The notes below the pieces were generated by a model. The model had not been told where the DNA came from. It did no database searches and worked only from the letters and a program-made list of their open reading frames with translations. Made by a program: the position numbers and the translations under genes. A stretch of DNA of 64,000 nucleotides, from positions 186,001 through 250,000 of the forward strand of contig NZ_JAGGJW010000011.1 in assembly GCF_017873175.1 (NCBI RefSeq), written 5' to 3'. This DNA is from Neorhizobium petrolearium. GTDB lineage: Bacteria > Pseudomonadota > Alphaproteobacteria > Rhizobiales > Rhizobiaceae. Every line of letters begins with the position of its first letter. The first letter of the stretch is position 1. Of the stretch, positions 54,547-63,403 are shown piece after piece.

Positions 54547-55302
54547 GTGTCGATTGCCGAAATATCATTGCTGAGTGCGCTTCTTGCCGGCGCGTTGTCG
54601 TTCCTTTCTCCCTGCGTGCTGCCGCTCGTGCCGCCCTATCTTTGTTATATGGCGGGCATTTCCGTTGAACAGTTCCGGGGCGGCGGTGCCGCGGTTGCCG
54701 ATTTCAGGAGCGGAACGCGCAGGGCGGTGCTGATGTCTGCGCTGTTCTTCACCCTGGGATTCGCAACCGTTTTCGTGGCGCTTGGGGCAGGGGCCTCGAC
54801 GATCGGCGTACTGCTGCGTCAGCATCTGGATCTTCTTTCCAAGATTGGCGGCCTGATCATCATTGCCATGGGTCTCAACTTCCTCGGCGTCTTCCGAATC
54901 GGTTTCCTGGCCCGCGAGGCGCGCTTCCAGGGCGGCGGGCAGCCGGCAACTCTCTCAGGAGCCTATATCATGGGGCTTGCCTTTGCCTTCGGATGGACGC
55001 CGTGTATAGGTCCGGTGCTCGGCGCCATTCTCGGTGTTGCCGCCTCGCGCGACACGGTGGGCGATGGGGCCGTGCTGCTTGCAATCTATTCGCTCGGCCT
55101 TGCCGTGCCCTTCTGGATCGCCGCCGGCTTTTCGGGAGCCTTCATGCGGTTCCTGACGCGCTTCCGCCGCCATCTCGGCACGGTCGAGAAAGTCATGGGC
55201 GTATTCCTGATCCTGACCGGTCTCGCCTTCATCTTCGGCTTCGTCAGTTCTGCCGCGATCTGGTTCCAGCAGACCTTTCCAATCCTCATGCAAATCGGCT
55301 AA
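54547..55302 (+). CDS. ccdA: Cytochrome c biogenesis protein CcdA
   Basis: A 251-residue inner-membrane protein that passes electrons from cytoplasmic thioredoxin to periplasmic thiol proteins for cytochrome c maturation. About six membrane segments are present, with the paired redox cysteines Cys23 in SPCVLPL and Cys153 in WTPCIGP, plus a third at 33. The start is GTG 54547 with GGAG eight bases before it. An AEC permease gene starts 45 bases downstream. Confidence 0.93.
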   Translation: MSIAEISLLSALLAGALSFLSPCVLPLVPPYLCYMAGISVEQFRGGGAAVADFRSGTRRAVLMSALFFTLGFATVFVALGAGASTIGVLLRQHLDLLSKIGGLIIIAMGLNFLGVFRIGFLAREARFQGGGQPATLSGAYIMGLAFAFGWTPCIGPVLGAILGVAASRDTVGDGAVLLAIYSLGLAVPFWIAAGFSGAFMRFLTRFRRHLGTVEKVMGVFLILTGLAFIFGFVSSAAIWFQQTFPILMQIG

Positions 55303-55347
55303 CGGGAATCTCCTTCCAACGCGACCCGGGACCTTGGGCTAGCAAAG

Positions 55348-56310
55348 ATGGCCGACATTATTGCAATGCTGTTGCCCTTTTTCGGGCTGATCTTCATCGG
55401 TTACCTCGCTGCCAAGGTTACCAAACAGCCCGCCGAAGCGCTTGGCTGGATGAACACTTTCATCATCTACGCAGCACTTCCGGCACTGTTCTTCAAACTC
55501 GTCTCGCGCACGCCGGTCGAACAGTTGACCCGGGTCGACTTCATTCTTGGCGAGATCGGCGCGACCTATCTGATCTTCTTCCTTCTTTTTCTCATCGGCT
55601 TCTTCATCCGCCGCAATTCCTTCGCCGATTGCACAATCCAGTCGTTTGCGGGCGCCTATGGCAATATCGGCTACATGGGGCCGGGGCTGGCGCTGCTGGC
55701 CTTCGGTGAAGCGGCCGCCGTGCCGGTGGCGCTGATCGTCTGCTTCGAGAATGCCGCGCATTTCATCGTTGCGCCTGCCATGATGGCGGTGGCCGGGGAC
55801 GATAGGCGACCGGCGATCCGGGTTGCGGCCGACATTGCCCGAAGGGTGGCATTGCACCCGTTCATCATCTCGACCGTGCTGGGCTTTTGTTTTGCCGCCC
55901 TGGCGATCAGGCCACCGGAGGCATTCCAGCGCCTGGTCGATTATCTGGCGCAGGCGGCAGCCCCTTGCGCTCTCTTCGCCATGGGGGTGACGCTGGCGCT
56001 GAGGCCCATCCGCCGCGTGCCCGTGGAGATCGGCTATATCGCCGTTTTCAAGCTGATCATGCTGCCGATGACGACCTATGTGGTGCTGTCGCTGATCGGC
56101 AATTTCGATCCTGTCTGGATCTATTCGGCAACCCTGCTTTCGGCGCTGCCGACGGCGACGAACGTTTTCGTCATCAGCCAGCAATATCACGTCTGGCAGG
56201 AGAGGGCGTCGGCGAGCATCCTGATCATCACCGTACTCTCGGTGCTGACCTTGCCGGTATTTCTATACCTCATCAACGCTGGAATTCTACCGCCGGACCT
56301 CGTTCCTTAA
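55348..56310 (+). CDS. AEC (auxin efflux carrier) family transporter
   Basis: A 320-residue permease with about ten hydrophobic segments. IIAMLLPFFGLIFIGYLAAKV and QSFAGAYGNIGYMGPGLALLAFGE are typical of the AEC family, and the end VLTLPVFLYLINAGILPPDL fits. Bacterial members move malonate, malate or amino acids; the substrate here is unknown. Its last 24 bases overlap the end of the convergent UbiH-type gene. It may be cotranscribed with ccdA. Confidence 0.88.
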   Translation: MADIIAMLLPFFGLIFIGYLAAKVTKQPAEALGWMNTFIIYAALPALFFKLVSRTPVEQLTRVDFILGEIGATYLIFFLLFLIGFFIRRNSFADCTIQSFAGAYGNIGYMGPGLALLAFGEAAAVPVALIVCFENAAHFIVAPAMMAVAGDDRRPAIRVAADIARRVALHPFIISTVLGFCFAALAIRPPEAFQRLVDYLAQAAAPCALFAMGVTLALRPIRRVPVEIGYIAVFKLIMLPMTTYVVLSLIGNFDPVWIYSATLLSALPTATNVFVISQQYHVWQERASASILIITVLSVLTLPVFLYLINAGILPPDLVP

Positions 56311-57489
56311 GGTGTCAAGGACGGCACGGAACCCGCGGCCAGGCTCGATTCCCTCGCGCATCAAGAGGTTGCGGAGCGGCGGGGCGCTGCCGAGGAGGTG
56401 CAGGCCGGCTGCACGAAGCATCTGGACGGGCAGGAAATCCGACAGCAGAGAACGGTTGAGAACGTCGACTCCGAAGGTCCGGCTCATGACGTCCGGTCGC
56501 CGGCGCCGGTTGAAACGATCGCCGGCATCCGCCGGAATCGGCCGGCCGCCGATGGGGGCCAGAAGCTCGGAAAGGGTGATAACGTCGCGCAGCGACAGGT
56601 TGAGGCCCTGCGCGCCGATCGGCGGGAAGGCATGCGCGGCTTCGCCGATCAGGGCTAGGCGCCCCTTGCCGAAACGGTCCGCCATCAGGCTTGAAAGCGG
56701 CCAGATCTGCGGCGTGTCTTCCACCGTCACCTTGCCGAGCATGGACTGCATGCGATCTTCGATAGCCTGCGACAGGTCTTTGACAGGCAGAGCGACGAGG
56801 CGCTGAGCTTCCTTCGGCGTCACGACCCAGACAAGGCTGGAGCGAAGGCCCGGAAGCGGAACCTGGGTAAAAGGTCCAGTCTCCGTGTGGAATTCGGTCG
56901 AGACATTGCCGTGCGGCAGCGTATGGGCGAAATTCAGCACCAGTGCCGATTGGCTGTAGGACCAACGGCGCACGCCGATTCCGGCCGCGTCGCGGGTCTT
57001 TGACTTCCGTCCATCGGCCCCCACAATAAAATCGACCGTGATGGTGGAGGCATCCGAAAGCGTAATCGCTGCCCGTTCGGCGGAATAATCCACGGTTTGA
57101 ACGCTCTGCGTAATCTTGGTGATGTTCGGTTCCGCAGTGACGGCTGCATCCAGCGTCCCGGACAGCGCCTTGTTCGGGATATTGTAGCCGAAGGCATAAA
57201 GGCCGACATCCTGTGCCCGGAACTGTGTCGTCGGCGCCCGCAGCAGCCGCTTCGTGCCATCGATGATCTGCATGATGGAAAGGGCGGCCGCCGAGGGGGC
57301 AATATCATCCCAGACGCCGAGCCGTTCCAGGAAGCGGATCGACTGGTCCATCAACGCCGTCGTGCGCTCGTCGGCTTTTTCGGATACGGGAGCAATGAGG
57401 GCCACCTTGCGCCCGGCACGCGCGAGAGCCAGGGCCGCAAGCGATCCGGCAAGCCCCCCGCCCACCACGGCGATCTCGAAATGCTGCAT
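56287..57489 (-). CDS. UbiH/UbiF-family FAD-dependent monooxygenase
   Basis: A 400-residue flavoprotein hydroxylase of the ubiquinone biosynthesis group. The FAD fold is IAVVGGGLAGSLAALALARAGRKV. The second FAD motif is RLALIGEAAHAFPPIGAQGLNLSLRDV. The middle VDFIVGADGRKSKTRDAAGI binds NAD(P)H and FAD. The exact ring position hydroxylated cannot be told. It is divergent from pcs and overlaps the AEC gene at the 3' end. Confidence 0.9.
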   Translation of the reverse strand: MQHFEIAVVGGGLAGSLAALALARAGRKVALIAPVSEKADERTTALMDQSIRFLERLGVWDDIAPSAAALSIMQIIDGTKRLLRAPTTQFRAQDVGLYAFGYNIPNKALSGTLDAAVTAEPNITKITQSVQTVDYSAERAAITLSDASTITVDFIVGADGRKSKTRDAAGIGVRRWSYSQSALVLNFAHTLPHGNVSTEFHTETGPFTQVPLPGLRSSLVWVVTPKEAQRLVALPVKDLSQAIEDRMQSMLGKVTVEDTPQIWPLSSLMADRFGKGRLALIGEAAHAFPPIGAQGLNLSLRDVITLSELLAPIGGRPIPADAGDRFNRRRRPDVMSRTFGVDVLNRSLLSDFLPVQMLRAAGLHLLGSAPPLRNLLMREGIEPGRGFRAVLDTLRNEVRR

Positions 57490-57677
57490 TTCCGTTGTCC
57501 TGATCTGCGAATATCCGTGATGAACTTATCTAGAACTTCAAAGCGTGCATATCCATGGGGCATCGCGGCGCAGCATAGAAAAAGCAAGGGTTTATCCGCA
57601 CAGCGTGGGTCTGGCAGGTTGCAAAGCGTGCTGATTGGCCGCATACCAGCCCAACGAGAGAGAGGTGGACTGGCGGC

Positions 57678-58406
57678 GTGATCAGACGAATCTTCAACTA
57701 CCGGAAAGTTCCTTATGCGGAAATGCGCGCCTTTTCGGTTCATCTTCTAACTGCTTCAGGTTCGTTCCTGGCCTTCCTGGGAGTTGTCGCGGCAGCCGAA
57801 CACCGCTTTGTGGACATGTTCTGGTGGCTCGGCCTTGCGCTGCTTGTCGACGGTATCGACGGACCGATCGCCCGCAAGGTGCGGGTCAAGGAAGTCTTGC
57901 CCAACTGGTCGGGCGACACGCTCGACAATATCATCGACTACGTGACGTATGTCCTGCTGCCGGCTTTCGCACTCTACCAGAGCGGCATGATCGGCGAGCC
58001 CTGGTCCTTCTTCGCTGCCGGCGCGATCGTCGTGTCGAGCGCCGTCTATTACGCCGACACGGGCATGAAGACGGAGGAATATTTCTTCTCCGGTTTCCCG
58101 GTCGTCTGGAACATGGTGATCTTCACGCTTTTTGCTATCGATGCCAGTGCGTTGACGGCGCTGATTGTCGTCTCAATCTCTGTGATCCTCACGTTCCTTC
58201 CGATCAATTTCCTGCATCCGGTGCGGGTGAAGCGCTTGAGACCATTCAACCTCGCCGTCTGCCTTGTCTGGTGCGCATTGGGTGGCTACGCGCTCCTCCT
58301 GCATTTCGCCACGCCGGACTGGGTGGCCTGGGGTGTCGTCGTGAGTGGCGTCTACCTTTATTGCATTGGTGCCGTGCTGCAGCTTTTCCCCAATCTGGGG
58401 AAATAG
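57678..58406 (+). CDS. pcs: Phosphatidylcholine synthase
   Basis: A 242-residue inner-membrane enzyme that condenses CDP-diacylglycerol with choline to make phosphatidylcholine, a pathway best known in Rhizobiaceae. The CDP-alcohol phosphotransferase motif, in its Pcs-specific wide form, is complete: D61-G62-x2-A65-R66-x12-G79-x3-D83-x3-D87. Eight or so hydrophobic segments are present. The start is a GTG (57678) with GAGAGAGAGG nearby. It supports the rhizobial assignment of the window. Confidence 0.95.
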   Translation: MIRRIFNYRKVPYAEMRAFSVHLLTASGSFLAFLGVVAAAEHRFVDMFWWLGLALLVDGIDGPIARKVRVKEVLPNWSGDTLDNIIDYVTYVLLPAFALYQSGMIGEPWSFFAAGAIVVSSAVYYADTGMKTEEYFFSGFPVVWNMVIFTLFAIDASALTALIVVSISVILTFLPINFLHPVRVKRLRPFNLAVCLVWCALGGYALLLHFATPDWVAWGVVVSGVYLYCIGAVLQLFPNLGK

Positions 58407-58412
58407 TTGGAC

Positions 58413-58453
58413 GTTGCTTCTGGTGCTTTTTCTTTGATGTTGTGCGAAGCAAC
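58413..58453. promoter_or_regulatory. 8-bp inverted repeat upstream of nucleoside transporter operon
   Basis: GTTGCTTC and GAAGCAAC are separated by 25 bases, placed between pcs and the ABC transporter ATPase gene and about 130 bases before its start. It could be an operator or part of a leader hairpin. Confidence 0.3.
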
Positions 58454-58579
58454 AAAAACGGTATCAATATGATAAAAGAACGCTGGGGCCTCAGGCTTGA
58501 GAAGCGTTCAAAGAACAATGCGCCGCCGTGCCGGCCGAGCCTCGCAGGAAGGCTGGACACAGGCGAAACAGGGGGTTCA

Positions 58580-60160
58580 GTGACGTTATCCGAAGGTCCG
58601 GCGACCGTTCCGCTCTTGTCGGTTCGAGGTTTGACCAAACTTTTCGGCAGCTTCGCCGCCTGCAGCGCGATCGATCTGGATATCGCGCCGGGCGAGATTC
58701 ATGCACTTCTCGGCGAGAACGGCGCCGGCAAATCCACGCTGGTCAAGATGCTTTTCGGCGTGCTGCAACCGAGCGCGGGTCAGATTCTTTGGGACGGCTC
58801 ACCAGTGACAATCGCCTCGCCCGGCGAAGCCCGCCGCCTCGGCATAGGCATGGTCTTCCAGCATTTCTCGCTCTTCGAGGCGTTGACGGTGGCGGAGAAC
58901 ATCGCGCTGTCGCTCGACCCGAGAATTTCGCTGTCGAGGATTTCCGACGAAGCGGCGTCGCTTTCAAAAGCCTATGGTCTGCCGCTCGATCCCAAGGCGC
59001 ATGTGGCGGACCTTTCCGTCGGTGAGCGCCAGCGCATCGAGATCGTTCGCGCCCTGCTGCAAAATCCCAAGCTGATCATCCTAGACGAGCCGACCTCGGT
59101 ACTGACGCCGCAGGAGGCCGATCGTCTGTTCGAAACGCTTTTCAAGCTGAAGGCCGAAGGTCGATCGGTTCTCTACATCAGCCATCGGCTGGAGGAGGTG
59201 CGGCGCATCTGCGACCGTGCGACCGTGCTCCGTCACGGCAAGGTTACCGGCGCCTGCGACCCGAAACTGGAGACGCCGGCCTCGCTCGCCCGCATGATGG
59301 TTGGCTCCGACGTGGCCGAGGTGCATCGGGATGGCGAAACGCCGCTTGGGGATACCTGCATCGAGGTCAGCGATCTTTCGGTGCCGGCGCGCACGCCCTT
59401 TGCCGTCTCGCTGAAGAATATCTCGATGAAGGTGCGGGCCGGAGAGGTGCTGGCGATCGCAGGCGTCGCCGGCAACGGTCAGGGTGAACTCTTCGATGCT
59501 CTGTCGGGCGAATATCCCGTCGCCGAAGACGAGGCGATCCGTATCCGCGGCAAGGCGGTCGGCCATACCGGCATCAACGGACGCCGACTGCTCGGCGCCG
59601 GCTTCGTGCCGGAGGAGCGCCATGGCCATGCGGCTGTCCCGGCTATGCCGCTTTCCGACAATCTTTTGCTCGCCCGCAGTCAGTCGGATAGGAAGGCCTT
59701 TTTATCTGCCGGCTTCGCCGCAATCGTCCGCCACGATGCGATCCGTTCGGCGACGCGGCGCATCTGCGAGGCGATGGATGTGAGAAAAAGCGGTGAGGAT
59801 CCGCTCGCGGGTTCGCTTTCCGGCGGCAATCTGCAGAAATTCATCGTCGGGCGCGAGCTCGACCGTCAGCCGGCTGTCCTGGTCGTCAATCAGCCGACCT
59901 GGGGTGTCGATGCGGGTGCAGCAAGCCGCATTCGCCAGGCGCTGATCGATCTCGCCAAGGCAGGCTCGGCCGTTGTTGTTATCAGCCAGGATCTGGACGA
60001 GATTTTCGAAATCGCGACCAATATCGCCGTAATCTCGGAAGGCAAGTTGTCCAAGGCCTATCCGGCCGGAACGCTCAGCCTCGAGCGCATCGGCCTCATG
60101 ATGGGTGGCGTCCACGAGAGCCATTCGATTCCGGAGGCGGCGCATGCGTATCGAGCTTGA
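58580..60160 (+). CDS. Nucleoside-type ABC importer ATP-binding protein (two ABC domains)
   Basis: A 526-residue protein with two ATPase domains, as in BMP/NupN-type and rhizobial simple-sugar importers. First Walker A GENGAGKST is at 45-53, and the first signature is LSVGERQRIEI; the second half has VAGNGQGE in place of a canonical Walker A, with LSGGNLQKFIVGREL as the second signature. GTG 58580 with AGGGGG upstream is preferred; ATG 58469 is 37 codons further up without a clear ribosome site. It overlaps the first permease by 17 bases. Confidence 0.9.
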   Translation: MTLSEGPATVPLLSVRGLTKLFGSFAACSAIDLDIAPGEIHALLGENGAGKSTLVKMLFGVLQPSAGQILWDGSPVTIASPGEARRLGIGMVFQHFSLFEALTVAENIALSLDPRISLSRISDEAASLSKAYGLPLDPKAHVADLSVGERQRIEIVRALLQNPKLIILDEPTSVLTPQEADRLFETLFKLKAEGRSVLYISHRLEEVRRICDRATVLRHGKVTGACDPKLETPASLARMMVGSDVAEVHRDGETPLGDTCIEVSDLSVPARTPFAVSLKNISMKVRAGEVLAIAGVAGNGQGELFDALSGEYPVAEDEAIRIRGKAVGHTGINGRRLLGAGFVPEERHGHAAVPAMPLSDNLLLARSQSDRKAFLSAGFAAIVRHDAIRSATRRICEAMDVRKSGEDPLAGSLSGGNLQKFIVGRELDRQPAVLVVNQPTWGVDAGAASRIRQALIDLAKAGSAVVVISQDLDEIFEIATNIAVISEGKLSKAYPAGTLSLERIGLMMGGVHESHSIPEAAHAYRA

Positions 60161-61232
60161 AAAGCGCGCCCGCGTCTCGACGCTGTTCTCGATCCTGTCG
60201 CCGCTGCTTGCGCTGGCGCTCACACTGGTCTTCGGCGCGATCATGTTCTGGCTGCTCGGAAAAAACCCGCTTAACGCGCTCTATGTTTATTTCGTCGAGC
60301 CGCTGCTGGAAGTCTGGTCGCTGCACGAACTGGCGATCAAGGCCGCGCCGCTCATCCTCATCGGTGTCGGGCTTGCGGTCTGCTACCGGTCCAACAATTG
60401 GAACATTGGCGCAGAAGGCCAGTTTACCATCGGCGCGATTACCGGTTCGATCCTGCCGGTCCTGTATCCCGACTGGCATTCACCGATGATCCTGCCGCTC
60501 ATGCTGATCATGGGAATGGTGGGCGGCGCGCTGTATGCCGGGATTCCGGCCCTTCTGAAAACCCGCTTCAACACCAACGAGATCCTGACGAGCCTCATGC
60601 TGGTCTATATCGCCCAGCTCTATCTCGACTGGTTGGTGCGCGGTCTGTGGCGAGACCCGCAGGGATACAACTTCCCGCAGACCAAGAGTTTTCAGGTCGA
60701 GGCGGTCCTGCCGGAAATACTCTCCTCCGGCCGCGCCCATTGGGCCTTTGTCTTCGCGATTATCGCAGCCGTAGCGCTTTGGTTCATGATGCGCTTCATG
60801 CTGAAAGGGTTCGAAGTTTCCGTGCTCGGTCAATCAGAAAGGGCAGGGCGCTTTGCCGGCTTTTCTGCTCGCCGCATGGTCTGGTTTTCGATGCTGCTCT
60901 CCGGCGCTCTGGCGGGGCTCGCCGGTATATCGGAAGTGTCAGGCTCGATCGGCCATGTGCAGCCGACCATCTCGCCTGGCTATGGCTTCACCGCCATCAT
61001 CGTCGCCTTCCTCGGACGCCTCAATCCGCTCGGCATTATCGCCTCGGGCCTTGTGCTGGCGCTGACTTATCTCGGCGGCGAGGCGGCGCAGCTTTCGATC
61101 GGCATTTCGGACAAGGTCAGCCGCGTCTTCCAGGGCTTGCTTCTGTTTTTCGTGCTCTCCTGTGACACGCTCATTCACTACAGAATTCGACTGATCGTTG
61201 CGGGCACCAAACCGGTGGAGGTGAAGGCCTGA
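60144..61232 (+). CDS. Nucleoside-type ABC importer permease 1
   Basis: A 362-residue permease with about ten membrane helices. YRSNNWNIGAEGQFTIGAITGS is the signature of the BMP-associated permease family, and NTNEILTSLMLVYIAQLYLDWLVRG is typical. It starts within the ATPase gene (17-base overlap) with GGAGG before ATG 60144, and its stop overlaps the next permease (TGATG). Confidence 0.93.
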   Translation: MRIELEKRARVSTLFSILSPLLALALTLVFGAIMFWLLGKNPLNALYVYFVEPLLEVWSLHELAIKAAPLILIGVGLAVCYRSNNWNIGAEGQFTIGAITGSILPVLYPDWHSPMILPLMLIMGMVGGALYAGIPALLKTRFNTNEILTSLMLVYIAQLYLDWLVRGLWRDPQGYNFPQTKSFQVEAVLPEILSSGRAHWAFVFAIIAAVALWFMMRFMLKGFEVSVLGQSERAGRFAGFSARRMVWFSMLLSGALAGLAGISEVSGSIGHVQPTISPGYGFTAIIVAFLGRLNPLGIIASGLVLALTYLGGEAAQLSIGISDKVSRVFQGLLLFFVLSCDTLIHYRIRLIVAGTKPVEVKA

Positions 61233-62146
61233 TGTTCGAGGCTATCCTTCTCACCGTCATCACCGCTTCGACACCGCTCGTCATTGCGTCGCTTGGTGAA
61301 CTTGTGACGGAACGCGCCGGCGTGCTGAACCTCGGTGTCGAAGGCATGATGATCATGGGCGCAGTCTGCGCCTTCGCCGCCGCGCAACTGACCGGCTCGC
61401 CTCATCTCGGCATTCTCGCCGGCATTCTGGGCGGGGCGATTTTCTCGCTGCTCTTCGGTTTTCTGACGCTGACGCTCGTTGCCAACCAGGTGGCGACCGG
61501 CCTTGCACTCACCATTCTGGGGCTTGGTCTTTCCGGCCAGATCGGCGAGGCGTTCGTCGGCCAGCCGGGCGTCAAGCTGCCGCCGATCGTCATCCCGCTG
61601 CTCTCGGATATTCCGTTCGTCGGCCGGGTTCTCTTCAGCCAGGACCTGACCTTCTATCTGTCCATCGCGCTGGTGATCGGCATCAACTGGTTCCTGTTCA
61701 GGAGCCGCACGGGCTTGAAGATCCGGGCAATCGGCGACAGCCATGCCTCCGCTCATGCGCTGGGCATCAATGTCATCCGCACACGCTATCTGGCGGTCAT
61801 GTTCGGCGGTGCCTGCGCCGGGCTTGCCGGAGCGCAGCTCTCGCTCGTCTATACGCCGCAATGGGTGGAGAACATGTCGGCCGGCCGGGGCTGGATCGCA
61901 TTGGCCCTCGTCGTCTTCGCCTCATGGAGGCCCTGGCGAGTGCTTGCCGGCGGTTATCTTTTCGGTGCAGTCGGGGTTGGCCAATTGCACGCGCAGGCCT
62001 TCGGTGTCGGCCTGCCTTCGCAACTCCTGTCCGCCCTTCCATATGCGGCCACTATTGTCGTGCTGATCATCATCTCGCATAATCGCCGCACGACGCTCAT
62101 CAATACGCCGGCATCGCTCGGGAAACCCTTTGTCCCCGACCGGTGA
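61232..62146 (+). CDS. Nucleoside-type ABC importer permease 2
   Basis: A 304-residue permease. TPLVIASLGELVTERAGVLNLGVEGMMIMGAVCAFAAA is the family opening, and the conserved RTRYLAVMFGGACAGLAGAQLSLVYTPQWVENMSAGRGWIALALVVFASWRPW is present. It forms a heterodimer with permease 1. The binding-protein gene follows 45 bases later. Confidence 0.93.
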   Translation: MFEAILLTVITASTPLVIASLGELVTERAGVLNLGVEGMMIMGAVCAFAAAQLTGSPHLGILAGILGGAIFSLLFGFLTLTLVANQVATGLALTILGLGLSGQIGEAFVGQPGVKLPPIVIPLLSDIPFVGRVLFSQDLTFYLSIALVIGINWFLFRSRTGLKIRAIGDSHASAHALGINVIRTRYLAVMFGGACAGLAGAQLSLVYTPQWVENMSAGRGWIALALVVFASWRPWRVLAGGYLFGAVGVGQLHAQAFGVGLPSQLLSALPYAATIVVLIIISHNRRTTLINTPASLGKPFVPDR

Positions 62147-62191
62147 CCGCGGTGCAAAAACAAACGTCTTCAAGCCAATAGAGGTTCGGAA

Positions 62192-63265
62192 ATGAAGAAA
62201 CTGATTATTGCCCTTGCCGCATCGGCCGCCTTGCTTGGCGGGTTTTCGACCGGCGCCCAGGCCCAGGAAAAGAAGAAGGTCTGTTTCATCTACGTCGGGT
62301 CGAAGACGGACGGCGGGTGGACACAGGCGCATGACCTCGGCCGCCAGGAGCTCCAGAAGGCTCTCGATGACAAGATCGAGACGCCCTTCCTGGAAAACGT
62401 TCCGGAGGGCCCGGATGCCGAGCGCGCCATCGAGCGTATGGCCCGGTCCGGCTGCGCCATGGTCTTTACCACGTCTTTCGGCTTCATGGACGCCACCGTC
62501 AAGGTGGCTCAAAAGTTTCCGGACGTGAAGTTCGAACATGCGACTGGCTTCAAGTCTGCTCCGAATCTCGCAACCTACAACTCACGCTTCTATGAAGGTC
62601 GCTATATCCAGGGGCAGATCGCTGCGAAGATGTCGAAGAAGGGGCTGGCAGGCTACATCGCCTCCTTCCCGATCCCGGAAGTAGTGATGGGCATCAACGC
62701 CTTCGAACTCGGTGCCAAGTCGATCAACCCGAACTTCAAGCTGAAGGTGGTCTGGGCCAATACCTGGTTCGATCCCGGCAAGGAAGCCGACGCTGCGAAG
62801 GCTCTCATCGATCAGGGCGTTGATATTCTGACCCAGCACACCGACACGACTGCTCCGATGCAGGTCGCGGCCGAGCGAGGCATCCTGGCGTTCGGACAGG
62901 CATCCGACATGATCGCCGCCGGCCCGAAGACCCAGCTCACCGCGATCGTAGACACCTGGGGTGCCTATTACATCAAGCGCACCAAGGCACTCCTCGACGG
63001 CACCTGGAAATCCGAACAGATCTGGGACGGCTTGAAGGACGGCATCCTGACCATGGCGCCCTATACCAACATGCCGGACGACGTGAAGGCGATGGCCGAG
63101 GAGACCGAAGCCAAGATCAAGTCGGGTGAACTCCATCCCTTCACCGGCCCGATCAACAAGCAGGACGGCACCGCCTGGCTTGCCGCGGGCGAAAAGGCTC
63201 AGGATGGCGTTTTACTCGGCATGAATTTCTACGTTGAAGGCGTCGACGACAAGCTGCCTCAATAG
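62192..63265 (+). CDS. BMP-family periplasmic binding protein
   Basis: A 357-residue secreted binding protein. The signal peptide MKKLIIALAASAALLGGFSTGAQAQ is followed by VCFIYVGSKTDGGWTQAHDLGRQELQKAL and, later, FTTSFGFMDATVKVAQKFPDVKFEHATG, which are BMP (PnrA/Med) features. BMP proteins bind purine or pyrimidine nucleosides, and some rhizobial relatives bind other small metabolites. It is the substrate-binding member of the four-gene operon and lies last. A terminator follows. Confidence 0.92.
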   Translation: MKKLIIALAASAALLGGFSTGAQAQEKKKVCFIYVGSKTDGGWTQAHDLGRQELQKALDDKIETPFLENVPEGPDAERAIERMARSGCAMVFTTSFGFMDATVKVAQKFPDVKFEHATGFKSAPNLATYNSRFYEGRYIQGQIAAKMSKKGLAGYIASFPIPEVVMGINAFELGAKSINPNFKLKVVWANTWFDPGKEADAAKALIDQGVDILTQHTDTTAPMQVAAERGILAFGQASDMIAAGPKTQLTAIVDTWGAYYIKRTKALLDGTWKSEQIWDGLKDGILTMAPYTNMPDDVKAMAEETEAKIKSGELHPFTGPINKQDGTAWLAAGEKAQDGVLLGMNFYVEGVDDKLPQ

Positions 63266-63297
63266 TGTCTGATCCACTTTCCTTTTGGGAAGCATGG

Positions 63298-63321
63298 AGG
63301 GCGTCCACGGGCGCCCTTTTT
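63298..63321 (+). terminator. Terminator after BMP binding-protein gene
   Basis: A 6-bp stem, AGGGCG / CGCCCT, with an 8-base loop is followed by TTTTTG. It is short but has a clear T-run. Confidence 0.8.
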
Positions 63322-63403
63322 GTTTCTGCCGCACACAAGCCGTCTATCGCGCTTCAACTGTCTTGCTGCTAAAAGCCGGGCAATTGCATGAAGGAGATTC
63401 CCG

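Noticed and set aside
57635-58579. Apparent long N-terminal extension of the nucleoside-importer ATPase over pcs
   Set aside because: The segment is pcs read in another frame; the conserved ATPase begins right after GTG 58580, which has a ribosome site.
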